The position numbers and the translations under genes were made by a program. The notes beneath the pieces are model-generated. The model was not told the origin of the DNA. It worked only from the letters and a program-made list of their open reading frames with translations, and made no database searches. A stretch of 19,571 nt of DNA. Source: Alphaproteobacteria bacterium (GTDB lineage Bacteria > Pseudomonadota > Alphaproteobacteria > RUG11792). The DNA lies in contig BNWD01000008.1 in assembly GCA_025998575.1 (NCBI GenBank), positions 1 through 19,571 on the forward strand. The letters are read 5' to 3'. Below are positions 7,137 to 15,324 of the stretch, piece by piece (the first letter of the stretch is position 1; each line of letters begins with the position of its first letter).

Positions 7137-7885
7137 TCGATCGGTTGGAAAATTCGCTCGAAACGTATGGAAAATGGCCATTTGAGAATTTCAAAAAGAG
7201 AGCATGAGGACGAGAAGAACAAGAATATCGGACGGCCCATAATGTTTTTGAGCGGAACGAAGCCAACCTGCTCCATGACCCGGCTATCAGCGGAGCAATC
7301 TCTATTATCGCCCATCATGAAATAATGTCCTTCCGGAACGACAAACGGCCCAACATTGTCCAAATCCGCTTTCCCAAACTCATATTTTTTGATTATAACA
7401 TGCTCGCGACCATTTGGCAATACTTCCATATATTTTTTGTAAATTTCATAGTTGCCGCGATCCATAACAGAATATTCACCGCATTCTTTCAACTCGACTG
7501 GCTTTTCATTGATATGAACGACGCCGTTGATGATATCGACAGTGTCGCCAGGCATTCCGATAATTCTCTTTATATAGTTCACATCGTTGTCTTTTTCGTT
7601 TCTGAAAACGACGACATCGCCTCGCTCCGGCAAATGTTTACCAAACAATCTTCCTTTAATTTCTGGCAACGGAAATGTAAAACTCCCAATTCTGAACGAG
7701 TTGTTGGAATATCCATAGCAAAATTTGTTGACAATCAAAAAATCTCCGACCAGCAAAGTCGGGATCATGGAGCCAGACGGAATTTTAAATGTTTGAAAAA
7801 AAAAGCAACTTGTCACAATGAAAAATAAGAAAACATAAACCCATTCTTTGATAATTTTCCAAATCTTTTTAATCATAAAATCCAC
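7133..7885 (-). CDS. lepB: Signal peptidase I
   Basis: Membrane serine protease that cleaves signal peptides of exported proteins on the periplasmic side. The 250-residue product has one N-terminal membrane helix (about 15-31). It keeps the catalytic dyad: Ser39 in IPSGSM and Lys106 in YIKRIIGMPGD. The late family motif MGDNRDCSADSR is also present. The listed start is GTG; an ATG three codons in (7876) is equally possible, and neither has a strong ribosome site. The stop overlaps the rnc start by ATGA. The order acpS-lepB-rnc is common in alphaproteobacteria. Confidence 0.95.
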   Translation of the reverse strand: MDFMIKKIWKIIKEWVYVFLFFIVTSCFFFQTFKIPSGSMIPTLLVGDFLIVNKFCYGYSNNSFRIGSFTFPLPEIKGRLFGKHLPERGDVVVFRNEKDNDVNYIKRIIGMPGDTVDIINGVVHINEKPVELKECGEYSVMDRGNYEIYKKYMEVLPNGREHVIIKKYEFGKADLDNVGPFVVPEGHYFMMGDNRDCSADSRVMEQVGFVPLKNIMGRPIFLFFSSSCSLFEILKWPFSIRFERIFQPIE

Positions 7886-7921
7886 AAAACCAACTCAATC
7901 CAACTATATAAACTTTAGCAC

Positions 7922-8305
7922 TTATAAAGCCTCTATTACAACAAAAGAACAAACATACGGCATTTCGTCGCTGGCAGATGCGTTTATATGAAATTCTCCG
8001 TCTTTAGATTTGCGCTTCATGTTTTCCAGCGCAACACCGTGCAGCAACACTTCCGGTTTTCCATTTTCATCGTGCAAAATCTCTATATCACGCCAAAATA
8101 CTCCCGAAACATCCGAGATCGCTTTTATTACGCTTTCTTTCATCGAAAACATTTTTGCCAAAGTCTCGACAAATAATTTTCTCTTTCTCGCAAAATTCAA
8201 TTCGCGCTCCGTGTATATCTTCTTCTCAAATCTCGATCCGAACTTAAAAAGCGCTTTTTCAATTCTTCTTATGTCCAGAATGTCTGTTCCAATTCCCAAA
8301 ATCAT
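7922..8305 (-). CDS. acpS: Holo-[acyl-carrier-protein] synthase
   Basis: Transfers 4'-phosphopantetheine from CoA to acyl carrier protein, activating it for fatty acid synthesis. The 127-residue product matches AcpS in length. The metal-binding residues are Asp8 in GIGTDI and Glu57 in FSMKESVIKA; the second motif is more often FAAKEAxxKA, so this is a mild variant. WRDIEI follows. The start overlaps the gltX stop by ATGA, so translation is coupled. A gap of 36 bp separates it from lepB. Confidence 0.95.
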   Translation of the reverse strand: MILGIGTDILDIRRIEKALFKFGSRFEKKIYTERELNFARKRKLFVETLAKMFSMKESVIKAISDVSGVFWRDIEILHDENGKPEVLLHGVALENMKRKSKDGEFHINASASDEMPYVCSFVVIEAL

Positions 8306-9693
8306 GCGGAAAAATAATTAATATATTTATTGAGTCTAGCGACAGTGTCATCTTTCCCGATGATCTCAATTATCTCGAAAACACTTGGCGAAACAAGCTT
8401 TCCAACCAACGCCCCTCTGATCGCTTGCGCTATTTCAACTAATTTCTCACCTTTTTCCTTGGCAAAATTAGTTATTTTGTCACACAACTCTTTCTCTTTT
8501 ATTTCAGTTTGATTTTCAATAATTTCTATCACTTCTTTTAATAAACATAAATGCTTTTCTGTTGCGTATTTTCTGCAAGTTTCTTCAAATTCAACTGGAG
8601 CTGAAACATAAATCTGTGCGGCATTTGCGAGGTCAACAAGCGTTTTTGCGCGCTGTTTCAAACTATCCATCCCCATCAATATCCTCGCAGTTTCAAGCTG
8701 CGAAACGTCGCATTGCATAAAAGGAATGAGACTATTGAGCAAAGATTCGTTGTCGCGCTCTTTCATATAGTGCGCGTTTAAATTATCCAATTTTGCCATG
8801 TCAAATCGCGCAGGTGATTTGCCAACCGAATCAAAATCAAACCATTCAACCGCCTGCGTTCTCGTTATAATTTCATCATCCCCATGGCTCCACCCAAGCC
8901 TCAACAAATAATTCGAAATCGCCTCAGGCAGATAGCCCAATTTCATATAATCTTGCGCGCTAGCAGCTCCATGTCTCTTTGAAAGTTTCGCTCCATCAGG
9001 CCCATAGATCAGTGGAATGTGGCCAAAAACAGGGATTTTCCATCCAAACGCTTTGTATATCTGAATTTGGCGGAACGTGTTAGTCAAATGGTCGTCGCCG
9101 CGGATGACGTGAGTTATTCCCATATCATGATCGTCAACAACAACGGAAAGCATATAAGTCGGCGTGCCATCAGATCGTAGCAAAACCAAATCATCCAACT
9201 GTGAATTCTCAACAGTAACCTCGCCTTGAACCATATCGTCAACCGTAGTTTTCCAGGCGACTTCAGACTTTAGCCGAATGGCATATGGTCTATCTGCAAC
9301 CTCAGTTTGCGAATCGCGGCACTTTTTGTCATATTTATAGGAAACGCCTTCCTTTAATGCTTGCTCTTTTTTTGTAAAAAGCTCTTCAGGCGTGCAATAG
9401 CAGCGATAAGCACTTCCTTTTTCAACAAGCTCAAGAGCCGCTCTTTTGTGGCGCTCAATGTTCATAGACTGAATCACATGGCCTTCATCCCAGTCGATAT
9501 TCAGCCAGTTAAGTGTCTCGAAAATAAGTCTAGTGTTCTCGTCAGTCGAACGCAACTTATCTGTGTCTTCAATACGCAGCAAAAACTTGCCATTGTTATG
9601 GCGCGCAAAAAGCCAATTGAAAAGCGCAGTTCTCACAGAACCTACGTGCAAAACTCCTGTCGGGCTAGGCGCGAATCGAACGCTTACAGTCAT
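8302..9693 (-). CDS. gltX: Glutamyl-tRNA synthetase
   Basis: Class I synthetase that charges tRNA(Glu), and in many alphaproteobacteria tRNA(Gln) too, for later amidation by GatCAB. The 463-residue product is full length. The HIGH-type motif is HVGS at 16-19 after FAPSPTG, and the KMSKS-type motif is KLSKRHG near 236-242. YRCYCTPEELF near 96-106 is typical of the bacterial discriminating-type fold. The gatC gene in this window fits the indirect glutamine pathway, but whether this copy charges tRNA(Gln) cannot be told by eye. It lies 20 bp after rpoZ and overlaps acpS by ATGA. Confidence 0.97.
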   Translation of the reverse strand: MTVSVRFAPSPTGVLHVGSVRTALFNWLFARHNNGKFLLRIEDTDKLRSTDENTRLIFETLNWLNIDWDEGHVIQSMNIERHKRAALELVEKGSAYRCYCTPEELFTKKEQALKEGVSYKYDKKCRDSQTEVADRPYAIRLKSEVAWKTTVDDMVQGEVTVENSQLDDLVLLRSDGTPTYMLSVVVDDHDMGITHVIRGDDHLTNTFRQIQIYKAFGWKIPVFGHIPLIYGPDGAKLSKRHGAASAQDYMKLGYLPEAISNYLLRLGWSHGDDEIITRTQAVEWFDFDSVGKSPARFDMAKLDNLNAHYMKERDNESLLNSLIPFMQCDVSQLETARILMGMDSLKQRAKTLVDLANAAQIYVSAPVEFEETCRKYATEKHLCLLKEVIEIIENQTEIKEKELCDKITNFAKEKGEKLVEIAQAIRGALVGKLVSPSVFEIIEIIGKDDTVARLNKYINYFSA

Positions 9694-9713
9694 TTCAATA
9701 CACCCAAACCTTG

Positions 9714-10094
9714 TTATTCACCCAAAGCCGAATCGACAAGCGTGTCATTATCAAGTAATTCAGCAGCGTCGTCTTCTTCCTCATCATCTGCGGCAAAATC
9801 TTCAGCGCTAAGCTCTTTTTCTAAAGACGAATTCAGCCGTGAAGTCTGCCAATCAACTATTTTATGTTTCTCATCCTCAGCTAAAGCTCGTTTTGCAATA
9901 GACATTAACCCCGATAAAGAAACCGTTTCCTCTGCAATCTCCCGCAGAGCGATTATAGTTGTCTTGTCATTATTCCTCGGCACAGTCGGTTTATCCCCGA
10001 GCTCCAAATCCTTCGCACGCTTGGATGCAAGCAAAACAAGCTCAAACCTATTCTCAACATTCTGAATGCAATCTTCAACCGTTACTCTCGCCAT
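9714..10094 (-). CDS. rpoZ: RNA polymerase omega subunit
   Basis: Small RNA polymerase subunit that helps assemble beta'. The 126-residue product begins MARVTVEDC and continues [16 protein letters not shown], the family N-terminus. A strongly acidic tail rich in Asp and Glu follows. I chose the ATG at 10094 because GAGGGG lies just upstream and the protein starts at the conserved MARVT; a longer frame to 10172 would add 26 unlike residues. It is the first gene of the minus-strand operon rpoZ-gltX-acpS-lepB-rnc. Confidence 0.95.
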   Translation of the reverse strand: MARVTVEDCIQNVENRFELVLLASKRAKDLELGDKPTVPRNNDKTTIIALREIAEETVSLSGLMSIAKRALAEDEKHKIVDWQTSRLNSSLEKELSAEDFAADDEEEDDAAELLDNDTLVDSALGE

Positions 10095-10127
10095 AAACCC
10101 CTCACCAAAACAACTCGTCATACTTCT

Positions 10128-10136
10128 AGGATAACA
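10128..10136 (-). promoter_or_regulatory. Putative rpoZ operon promoter (extended -10)
   Basis: On the minus strand TGT followed by TATCCT forms an extended -10 at 10136-10128, with only a poor -35 (TTCATT) at a 17-bp spacer. The start would lie near 10121, about 26 nt before rpoZ. Confidence 0.35.
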
Positions 10137-10197
10137 CAAAATTCTGAATAAATGAAACAAGTGCTTGATCAAAAAATTTCCAGCGGCATAGTGTGTA

Positions 10198-10206
10198 TGT
10201 TATAAT
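10198..10206 (+). promoter_or_regulatory. Putative surA promoter (extended -10)
   Basis: TGT directly before a perfect TATAAT (10201-10206) is a strong extended -10. The -35 at the expected distance (TTCCAG, 10178-10183) is poor. Transcription would begin near 10213, leaving about 27 nt before the surA ATG. Confidence 0.6.
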
Positions 10207-10239
10207 AGCTTTGTTTAGATTTTTGATTTTGATGTTTTG

Positions 10240-11772
10240 ATGAAATTTTTACATTATTTTTTTGTTTTTTTTATATGTTCTTGGTCAGTTGTTTTTTGTT
10301 CGGAAAAAGTTCCAGAGAAGAAGTCTGAAGACACAGCTCCTGAAGCGGAAAAACATATAGCTCCTGATATCGCCATAAAGTCAGTTGGCAAAACTGTTGA
10401 CGATACGAAGCTGCGAACTTTCGATAAAGATGATGACCCGCGCAAAAAATCGTCATCTGCTTTATTAGCGCTCAAGAATATCGATATATGCTCCAATTCA
10501 ACTAAGATAAGACTGAAATTTTCCACACCTGCAACTGACACAACGCAAAAATCACCCATAAAAGCCAAATTTCTTACAATAGCAAAAGTGAATAATGAGC
10601 TGATAACAAATTTCGATGTAATTAACGCGATTAAATTCTTTTTCTTTTCAAATGGAAAAGAGTTTGATTTGATGCTCGCTAAGATGCTTGTTCAGCCTAT
10701 TCTTAACTCGTTGATTGAATCGAAGTTGCAACAACAATACGCGAAGCGTTGCAATATTCGTGTTAGCAATAAAGAAATTGATGGTAGAATTGAGGACATT
10801 GCGAAATCAAATGGCATGACTATCGAGGAAATGGAAAAATATTTTCAAAGTGTCGACATGAACAGTGAAATAGTCAAAAAAAACTTATCAGCTAGAATGA
10901 TTCATCAGAATTTGTTTCAATTGATAAAAGAACAAATTAGCATGCCTAAAAAAGAATTTGACGAAGAATTTTCTAAAAGAAAGCTTGACATTATGAAACC
11001 TCGCGTTCGATATAATGAAGTTTTTTTGCAAGTTTTAGATGAGCGGAAACGCAAGGAAATTCGAAAAATTATTGAAACTTTGCTTGAATTAATTAATCGT
11101 GGATATCCTATTGAAAGTATTGCGCAGACTTTTTCTCTGTCTCCTTCTCAACTTCAACATAACTATTCGTATTGGATAACTGTCGATAATTTACCTATTG
11201 ATATAAAGACTTTTGTTATAAAATTAAAGCCAGGTGAAATTAGCGAAGTTATTGAAACGAAAGGTGGCTTTAGAATAATTCAAGTTTCTGATAAGGCCGC
11301 CCCAAATAAATGCGGAGTTTTAGAAACTCAATATGAAATATTGACAACGCAAATGCAATTTCAAGGCACGTTGTTTACGCAAAAAGATTATGAAAAGGCA
11401 AATAATGTGATTTCTGATATCATGAAATCTTTGTCTGCAAAAGAATTTGAAGTAGCCTGCAAAAAAAACAACCTAAAAATTACCGCAAACACTATAACTA
11501 CGCCGACTCCATATGAAAAGGAATTGATACATAGAGCTCAAACTACGCAAAATCACATTGGTATTCTTCAATCAATGGAAAACAAAGATGAACTCGTTAT
11601 TTTGTTATTAAAAAAAGAAAGTCAGCCTGACGCGAAGTCGCCTACACCAAAAGATGTTATGGAAGATGTTTTAAATAAGAAAGTCTCGAAAGAATTTAAT
11701 AGAAACATGCTGCTGTTCAGAAAAGCTTGCGCTATTGAAATAGACGCTGCGTCATTAGCAAATATTTTTTAG
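10240..11772 (+). CDS. surA: SurA-like periplasmic chaperone / parvulin isomerase
   Basis: SurA-type proteins chaperone outer-membrane beta-barrel proteins in the periplasm. The 510-residue product starts with a signal peptide (about 1-20, MKFLHYFFVFFICSW). A low-complexity charged and Ser/Thr-rich stretch follows to about residue 105, which is unusual. The SurA N-domain then begins (TIAKVNNELITNFDVINAI), and a diverged parvulin domain lies around 255-355 (PRVRYNEVFLQ to GGFRIIQVSDK). I use the ATG at 10240; a TTG directly before it is also in frame. No Shine-Dalgarno is visible. A general SurA/PpiD-like protein is the alternative. It ends 2 bp before the next gene. Confidence 0.82.
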   Translation: MKFLHYFFVFFICSWSVVFCSEKVPEKKSEDTAPEAEKHIAPDIAIKSVGKTVDDTKLRTFDKDDDPRKKSSSALLALKNIDICSNSTKIRLKFSTPATDTTQKSPIKAKFLTIAKVNNELITNFDVINAIKFFFFSNGKEFDLMLAKMLVQPILNSLIESKLQQQYAKRCNIRVSNKEIDGRIEDIAKSNGMTIEEMEKYFQSVDMNSEIVKKNLSARMIHQNLFQLIKEQISMPKKEFDEEFSKRKLDIMKPRVRYNEVFLQVLDERKRKEIRKIIETLLELINRGYPIESIAQTFSLSPSQLQHNYSYWITVDNLPIDIKTFVIKLKPGEISEVIETKGGFRIIQVSDKAAPNKCGVLETQYEILTTQMQFQGTLFTQKDYEKANNVISDIMKSLSAKEFEVACKKNNLKITANTITTPTPYEKELIHRAQTTQNHIGILQSMENKDELVILLLKKESQPDAKSPTPKDVMEDVLNKKVSKEFNRNMLLFRKACAIEIDAASLANIF

Positions 11773-11774
11773 TA

Positions 11775-12611
11775 ATGAGAATTGCATTCTTCGGCGATGT
11801 CGTTGGCAAAAGCGGCAGAGATGCGCTAATAAAATATATAAGCTCTAACAAAGCAAAACATAAGTTTGATTTCATAATAGTGAATGGCGAGAATTCAGCT
11901 CACGGATATGGCATAAGCCAAGCTATATGCGCTGAGTTTTTTTCGGCTGGAATTGATGTCATAACAATGGGCAATCACACGTTCGACAAAAAAGACGATT
12001 TGCAGCTTTTCGACAGAGAAAAGAGGCTAATTAGGCCTCTCAATTATCCGAAAGGAACCCCAGGGCAGGGATATGTTATTTCGGAAATCCCGTTCACAAA
12101 TCAGAAGGTTCTAGTCATTAATTTGATTGGAAGAATAGGAATGGAGCAAAACGACGATCCATTTTCTGTCGTTAACGAATTCTTGAATAATTTCAAATTG
12201 GGCACGAATATAGAGGCTATTTTCATAGATTTTCATGCTGAGACTACTTCGGAAAAAACTGCTCTCGCGAGATATTTGGATGGGAGAATTTCAGCAATAA
12301 TTGGAACTCATACTCATGTTCCAACGGCTGATCCACAGATTTTTAAACATGGAACTGGTTTTTTATCAGATTGCGGAATGTGCGGAGATTATAACACTGT
12401 TATAGGTATGGACGAAGAAGCTTCTATCAAGCGCTTCATTTATAAAATCCACGCCAGAGCAAAAATGATTCCCGGAATCAATGAAGCAACTGTCTGCGGA
12501 GTTGTTTTGGATATCGGGCAAAATGGCTTGTGCAAAGACATACAAACAATTCGCGTCGGAGGATTTTTAAAAGAACAGAAAGATTGCGTCCCTAAATGCG
12601 CTGGTATATAA
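11775..12611 (+). CDS. YmdB/TIGR00282-family metallophosphoesterase
   Basis: A calcineurin-like phosphoesterase of the family that includes Bacillus YmdB, a phosphodiesterase acting on 2',3'-cyclic nucleotides or cAMP in vitro. The 278-residue product is the usual length. The metal-ligand motifs are in order: FFGDVVGKSGR (N-terminus), IVNGENSAHGYGI, MGNHTFDKKD, IDFHAETTSEK, GTHTHVPTADP and FLSDCGMCG. It starts 2 bp after surA without its own ribosome site, so translation is probably coupled. The substrate in this organism is unknown. Confidence 0.9.
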   Translation: MRIAFFGDVVGKSGRDALIKYISSNKAKHKFDFIIVNGENSAHGYGISQAICAEFFSAGIDVITMGNHTFDKKDDLQLFDREKRLIRPLNYPKGTPGQGYVISEIPFTNQKVLVINLIGRIGMEQNDDPFSVVNEFLNNFKLGTNIEAIFIDFHAETTSEKTALARYLDGRISAIIGTHTHVPTADPQIFKHGTGFLSDCGMCGDYNTVIGMDEEASIKRFIYKIHARAKMIPGINEATVCGVVLDIGQNGLCKDIQTIRVGGFLKEQKDCVPKCAGI

Positions 12612-12612
12612 T
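12584..12612 (+). promoter_or_regulatory. Putative hrcA promoter
   Basis: TTGCGT (12584-12589), a 17-bp spacer and a perfect TATAAT (12607-12612) form a good housekeeping promoter. It lies across the 3' end and stop codon of the preceding gene. The start would be near 12619, about 36 nt before hrcA. No CIRCE element (TTAGCACTC-N9-GAGTGCTAA) is nearby, so HrcA autoregulation is not visible. Confidence 0.6.
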
Positions 12613-12654
12613 AAACTATAGGGGTTATTAACTCAAAAACGATGGATAAGGCGC

Positions 12655-13701
12655 ATGGGGACTTCAGATATTTGTAAAAACAAACGGTATATTGATATAT
12701 TCAAGAAATTAGTCGACGTATACATAGAAACCGGTGAGCCAGTCGGCTCCAGATCTCTTTCGAAAATGATTGATAATCAGCTCTCACCTGCAACAATCAG
12801 AAACGTTATGGCAGATCTCGAAGACGCAGGTATATTGTGCTCTGACCATTCTTCGGCAGGAAGAAAACCAACCGAAAAGGGCTGGAGATTTTTTGTAAAC
12901 ACGTTGGTTGAAACGGAAAATATAACAGATATCGATAAGAAATCACTGTTAGCACTAGCAAAGAGCTCAGGCGGAAAAAGCATTGAATCTATTTTAGAAG
13001 ATGCGACAGATGCCCTATCAAAACTATCCAATTGCGTTAGTTTAATATTCAGTTCAACGACTAACGAATCGATCAAGCACATCGATTTTGTGTTGCTAAG
13101 CCCTGGAAAAGCCATCGTTATCATCGTGAACGAAGGTGGAATTGTCGAAAATAGATTGATTGACATTCCAAAAGATGTCGATATATCTGTCCTAGAGAAG
13201 GCGCGAAATTATATCAACGATAAGTTAGCAGTAATGAGTTTGAAAGAGTTGCAAAACGCTATTTATGGCGAAGTGACATTGGAAAAAAATGGCATAGATT
13301 CTTTGGCAAAGGAAATCATGGCTAGCGGAATAGATATCATAAAAAACGACGAAAATAACGATAAAATTATAGTCAAAGGGCAATCAAACTTAATCTCTAA
13401 GGCTAGGGACATCAAGACGTTGGAAATATTATTGAAAAAACTAGACGAAAAGAAATCTGTCAGAAATCTCTTGGATGAGCTCATAAACGGACAAGGTATC
13501 CAAATTTTCATAGGATCCGAAACCAAAATGTTTGAACTTTTGGATTGCTCGATTATTCTTGCTCCATATCACGATTCCAACAACAAACTCATCGGAACAA
13601 TTGGCGTTATTGGATCAACAAGAATGAGATATAGCAAAGAAATATCGCTCGTTACATATACAGCGGAAATCATTGGCAATATTATCAAAAAACTTTTTTA
13701 A
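12655..13701 (+). CDS. hrcA: Heat-inducible transcription repressor HrcA
   Basis: HrcA represses groE and dnaK operons by binding CIRCE. The 348-residue product is normal length. The N-terminal winged helix shows SPATIRNVMADLEDAGIL (about residues 42-59), followed by HSSAGRKPTEKGWRFFVNTL. The C-terminal IGVIGSTRMRYSK matches the family's IGPTRMxY motif. The ATG at 12655 is preceded by GGATAAGG. The usual partner grpE is not downstream; the next gene is chpT, and no groE or dnaK gene is in the window. Confidence 0.95.
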   Translation: MGTSDICKNKRYIDIFKKLVDVYIETGEPVGSRSLSKMIDNQLSPATIRNVMADLEDAGILCSDHSSAGRKPTEKGWRFFVNTLVETENITDIDKKSLLALAKSSGGKSIESILEDATDALSKLSNCVSLIFSSTTNESIKHIDFVLLSPGKAIVIIVNEGGIVENRLIDIPKDVDISVLEKARNYINDKLAVMSLKELQNAIYGEVTLEKNGIDSLAKEIMASGIDIIKNDENNDKIIVKGQSNLISKARDIKTLEILLKKLDEKKSVRNLLDELINGQGIQIFIGSETKMFELLDCSIILAPYHDSNNKLIGTIGVIGSTRMRYSKEISLVTYTAEIIGNIIKKLF

Positions 13702-13708
13702 CTTTTGC

Positions 13709-13737
13709 TTGCGTTAATTCTGAAGATAGTTTAGCAT
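13709..13737 (+). promoter_or_regulatory. Putative chpT promoter with inverted repeat
   Basis: TTGCGT (13709-13714), a 17-bp spacer and TAGCAT (13732-13737) could be a promoter with a moderate -10. A perfect 7-bp inverted repeat, TGCGTTA (13710-13716) and TAACGCA (13737-13743), overlaps both boxes. No T-run follows, so it does not look like an intrinsic terminator for hrcA. Confidence 0.35.
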
Positions 13738-13771
13738 AACGCAGGAAGGTGTTTAAATCACGGATTAGAGC

Positions 13772-14350
13772 TTGGAAAATTTGGCGACAACAAAACTAAC
13801 TGTGTTAAAGATTTGTCATGAGATTGCCAATTGTTTGAGTATTATAAAATTTTTGCAAGACGATATTCCGCTCTCAAACGCCACAGAAGCTAACGATTTT
13901 ATAAAAAACATAGACCTTATGTCCCACACTATGGATTTTTTTAGAAACGCATATTCTATGACTATCCAACCTGCAAGCACGCTAAATGCTATAAGGAATA
14001 TTTGCAATTTAAAGGATATTAAATTGCAAATTGACCCTGAGCTCTTGCCGAATAATTCCAATGCAACGCTAATGAATGGCGTTTTCGTTTTGCTTTATAT
14101 TTGCACTAAAATTAGCAAATCTGGAGATGAAATTGTTGTCGGCGGCGATCAAAATCCTGAGCATATCATAATAAATAATGCAAATTCCATGCAGATTCCT
14201 AGCGACGTTGTTGACGCTTTAAATAATGAAACTTCAAATTGTAGTATTTTCAATATCATGTCTATATATGCGAAAGAATTACTGCGCTCTGTCAATTATA
14301 ATGTAAACATATCTGTTCTCAATGGCATTTTAATAAAAGTATGGCAATAA
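13772..14350 (+). CDS. ChpT-like histidine phosphotransferase
   Basis: In alphaproteobacteria ChpT relays phosphate from CckA to CtrA and CpdR to control the cell cycle. The 192-residue product begins with a helix containing KICHEIANCLSIIKF, where His16 is the likely phosphorylated residue. A second helix follows (NDFIKNIDLMSHTMDFFRNAYS), matching the four-helix dimer domain. The rest resembles the degenerate ATPase-like domain, but only loosely. The start is TTG, with a weak ribosome site; a TTG at 13781 is an alternative. It overlaps trmB by 10 bp. It is somewhat shorter than typical ChpT. No cckA or ctrA is in the window. Confidence 0.72.
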   Translation: MENLATTKLTVLKICHEIANCLSIIKFLQDDIPLSNATEANDFIKNIDLMSHTMDFFRNAYSMTIQPASTLNAIRNICNLKDIKLQIDPELLPNNSNATLMNGVFVLLYICTKISKSGDEIVVGGDQNPEHIIINNANSMQIPSDVVDALNNETSNCSIFNIMSIYAKELLRSVNYNVNISVLNGILIKVWQ

Positions 14351-15009
14351 TTCCTAATGATGAGAAGTTTTTCGGAAGAATAAAATGCAGAAAATTAACT
14401 GATAGGCAAGCATTTCTTTTCGAGAAATTCAAGGATAAACTTTTTATATCTTCGATGGATGAAGCAAAAATTCGAGGTTTTGATGTCTTTTTGGAGATAG
14501 GTTTCGGATCTGGAGAGCACATAGCGCAAATGGCTTTATCAAATTCGACCGGGCTCTATATCGGATGCGAACCGTTTATAAATGGCGTGGCCTCGCTTTT
14601 GGCCAAAATAGAAGCCAACAATATAAAGAATATATTAATTCATCAAGGGGATGCACGGCAATTTATAAAGCAAATTCCTGAGAGTTCGATTGCTGGCGCA
14701 TTTCTTTTATTTCCTGATCCGTGGCATAAAAGACGGCATATCGAGCGGAGATTTATCAAGGAAAAGACGATAATCGAGATGGCAAGAATTCTGAAGTCAA
14801 ATGCTTGCTGGAGAATAGCGACTGATCACGATGAATACCAGAAATGGCTGTTGAAAAACTTTAATTTGGAAAATATTGTATCGATTTTTTCTTATAAATT
14901 GTTTGATAATGCAACGAGACTTCCTGAAGAAACTTGGCCGAAAACAAGATATGAAAAGAAAGCCTCAAGCAAAATTTTGTTCATGAGCGCAACAAAAATG
15001 TTATCATAA
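14341..15009 (+). CDS. trmB: tRNA (guanine-N7-)-methyltransferase
   Basis: Methylates G46 in the tRNA variable loop using S-adenosylmethionine. The 222-residue product shows the SAM-binding loop FLEIGFGSGEHI (about 50-61), the acidic region IGCEPFINGV, and the family signature FPDPWHKRRHIERRFI near 128-143. ATDHDEY and the C-terminal TRYEKKA also fit. Its ATG overlaps the end of chpT by 10 bp, so the two are probably co-translated. A gap of 28 bp leads to gatC. Confidence 0.95.
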   Translation: MAIIPNDEKFFGRIKCRKLTDRQAFLFEKFKDKLFISSMDEAKIRGFDVFLEIGFGSGEHIAQMALSNSTGLYIGCEPFINGVASLLAKIEANNIKNILIHQGDARQFIKQIPESSIAGAFLLFPDPWHKRRHIERRFIKEKTIIEMARILKSNACWRIATDHDEYQKWLLKNFNLENIVSIFSYKLFDNATRLPEETWPKTRYEKKASSKILFMSATKMLS

Positions 15010-15037
15010 AGAATGCAGTTGGGTTTTTGATTATCTT

Positions 15038-15322
15038 ATGTTGGAAAATGCAGATTTAGAGAAAGTGTGCAAGCTTGCAAAAATTCGAGTTTTAGATTCG
15101 GAAAAGGAAGCATTTTTGGCGAAATTAAACAGCGTATTGAATTGGATTGAACAGTTAGAAGCTATTGATGTTTCTGGTGCAAGTTTGGATGAAGCTTGCC
15201 TGAATTACAGCACTTTTGAGCGCCCTGATAGTCCTGAATCTGCGAATTCAAAAGATGAGCTGCTTTCTAATACTAAACACAAAAAATTTGATATGTTTTG
15301 CGTTCCAAAAATCGTGGAGTAG
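15038..15322 (+). CDS. gatC: Aspartyl/glutamyl-tRNA amidotransferase subunit C
   Basis: Small subunit of GatCAB, which converts Glu-tRNA(Gln), and often Asp-tRNA(Asn), to the amide form. The 94-residue product has the family pattern: VCKLAKIRVLDSEKEAF, LNSVLNWIEQLEAIDV, then a conserved C-terminal stretch around DELLSN. The ribosome site is weak. It is followed after 2 bp by thrS, not by gatA as is usual, so the amidase and B subunits must be elsewhere if the enzyme works. Confidence 0.9.
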   Translation: MLENADLEKVCKLAKIRVLDSEKEAFLAKLNSVLNWIEQLEAIDVSGASLDEACLNYSTFERPDSPESANSKDELLSNTKHKKFDMFCVPKIVE

Positions 15323-15324
15323 TT

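Noticed and set aside
7137..7181. Longer rnc start at 7181
   Set aside because: It adds 15 residues unlike RNase III inside lepB, while 7136 gives an ATGA overlap and the expected N-terminus.
10240..10310. Lipoprotein signal at the SurA N-terminus (VVFC)
   Set aside because: Phe before the Cys is outside the usual lipobox; a normal signal peptide fits better.
12945..12975. Partial CIRCE-like string (TTAGCACT) inside hrcA
   Set aside because: The second half-site GAGTGCTAA is absent at the required 9-bp spacing, and it lies in coding sequence.
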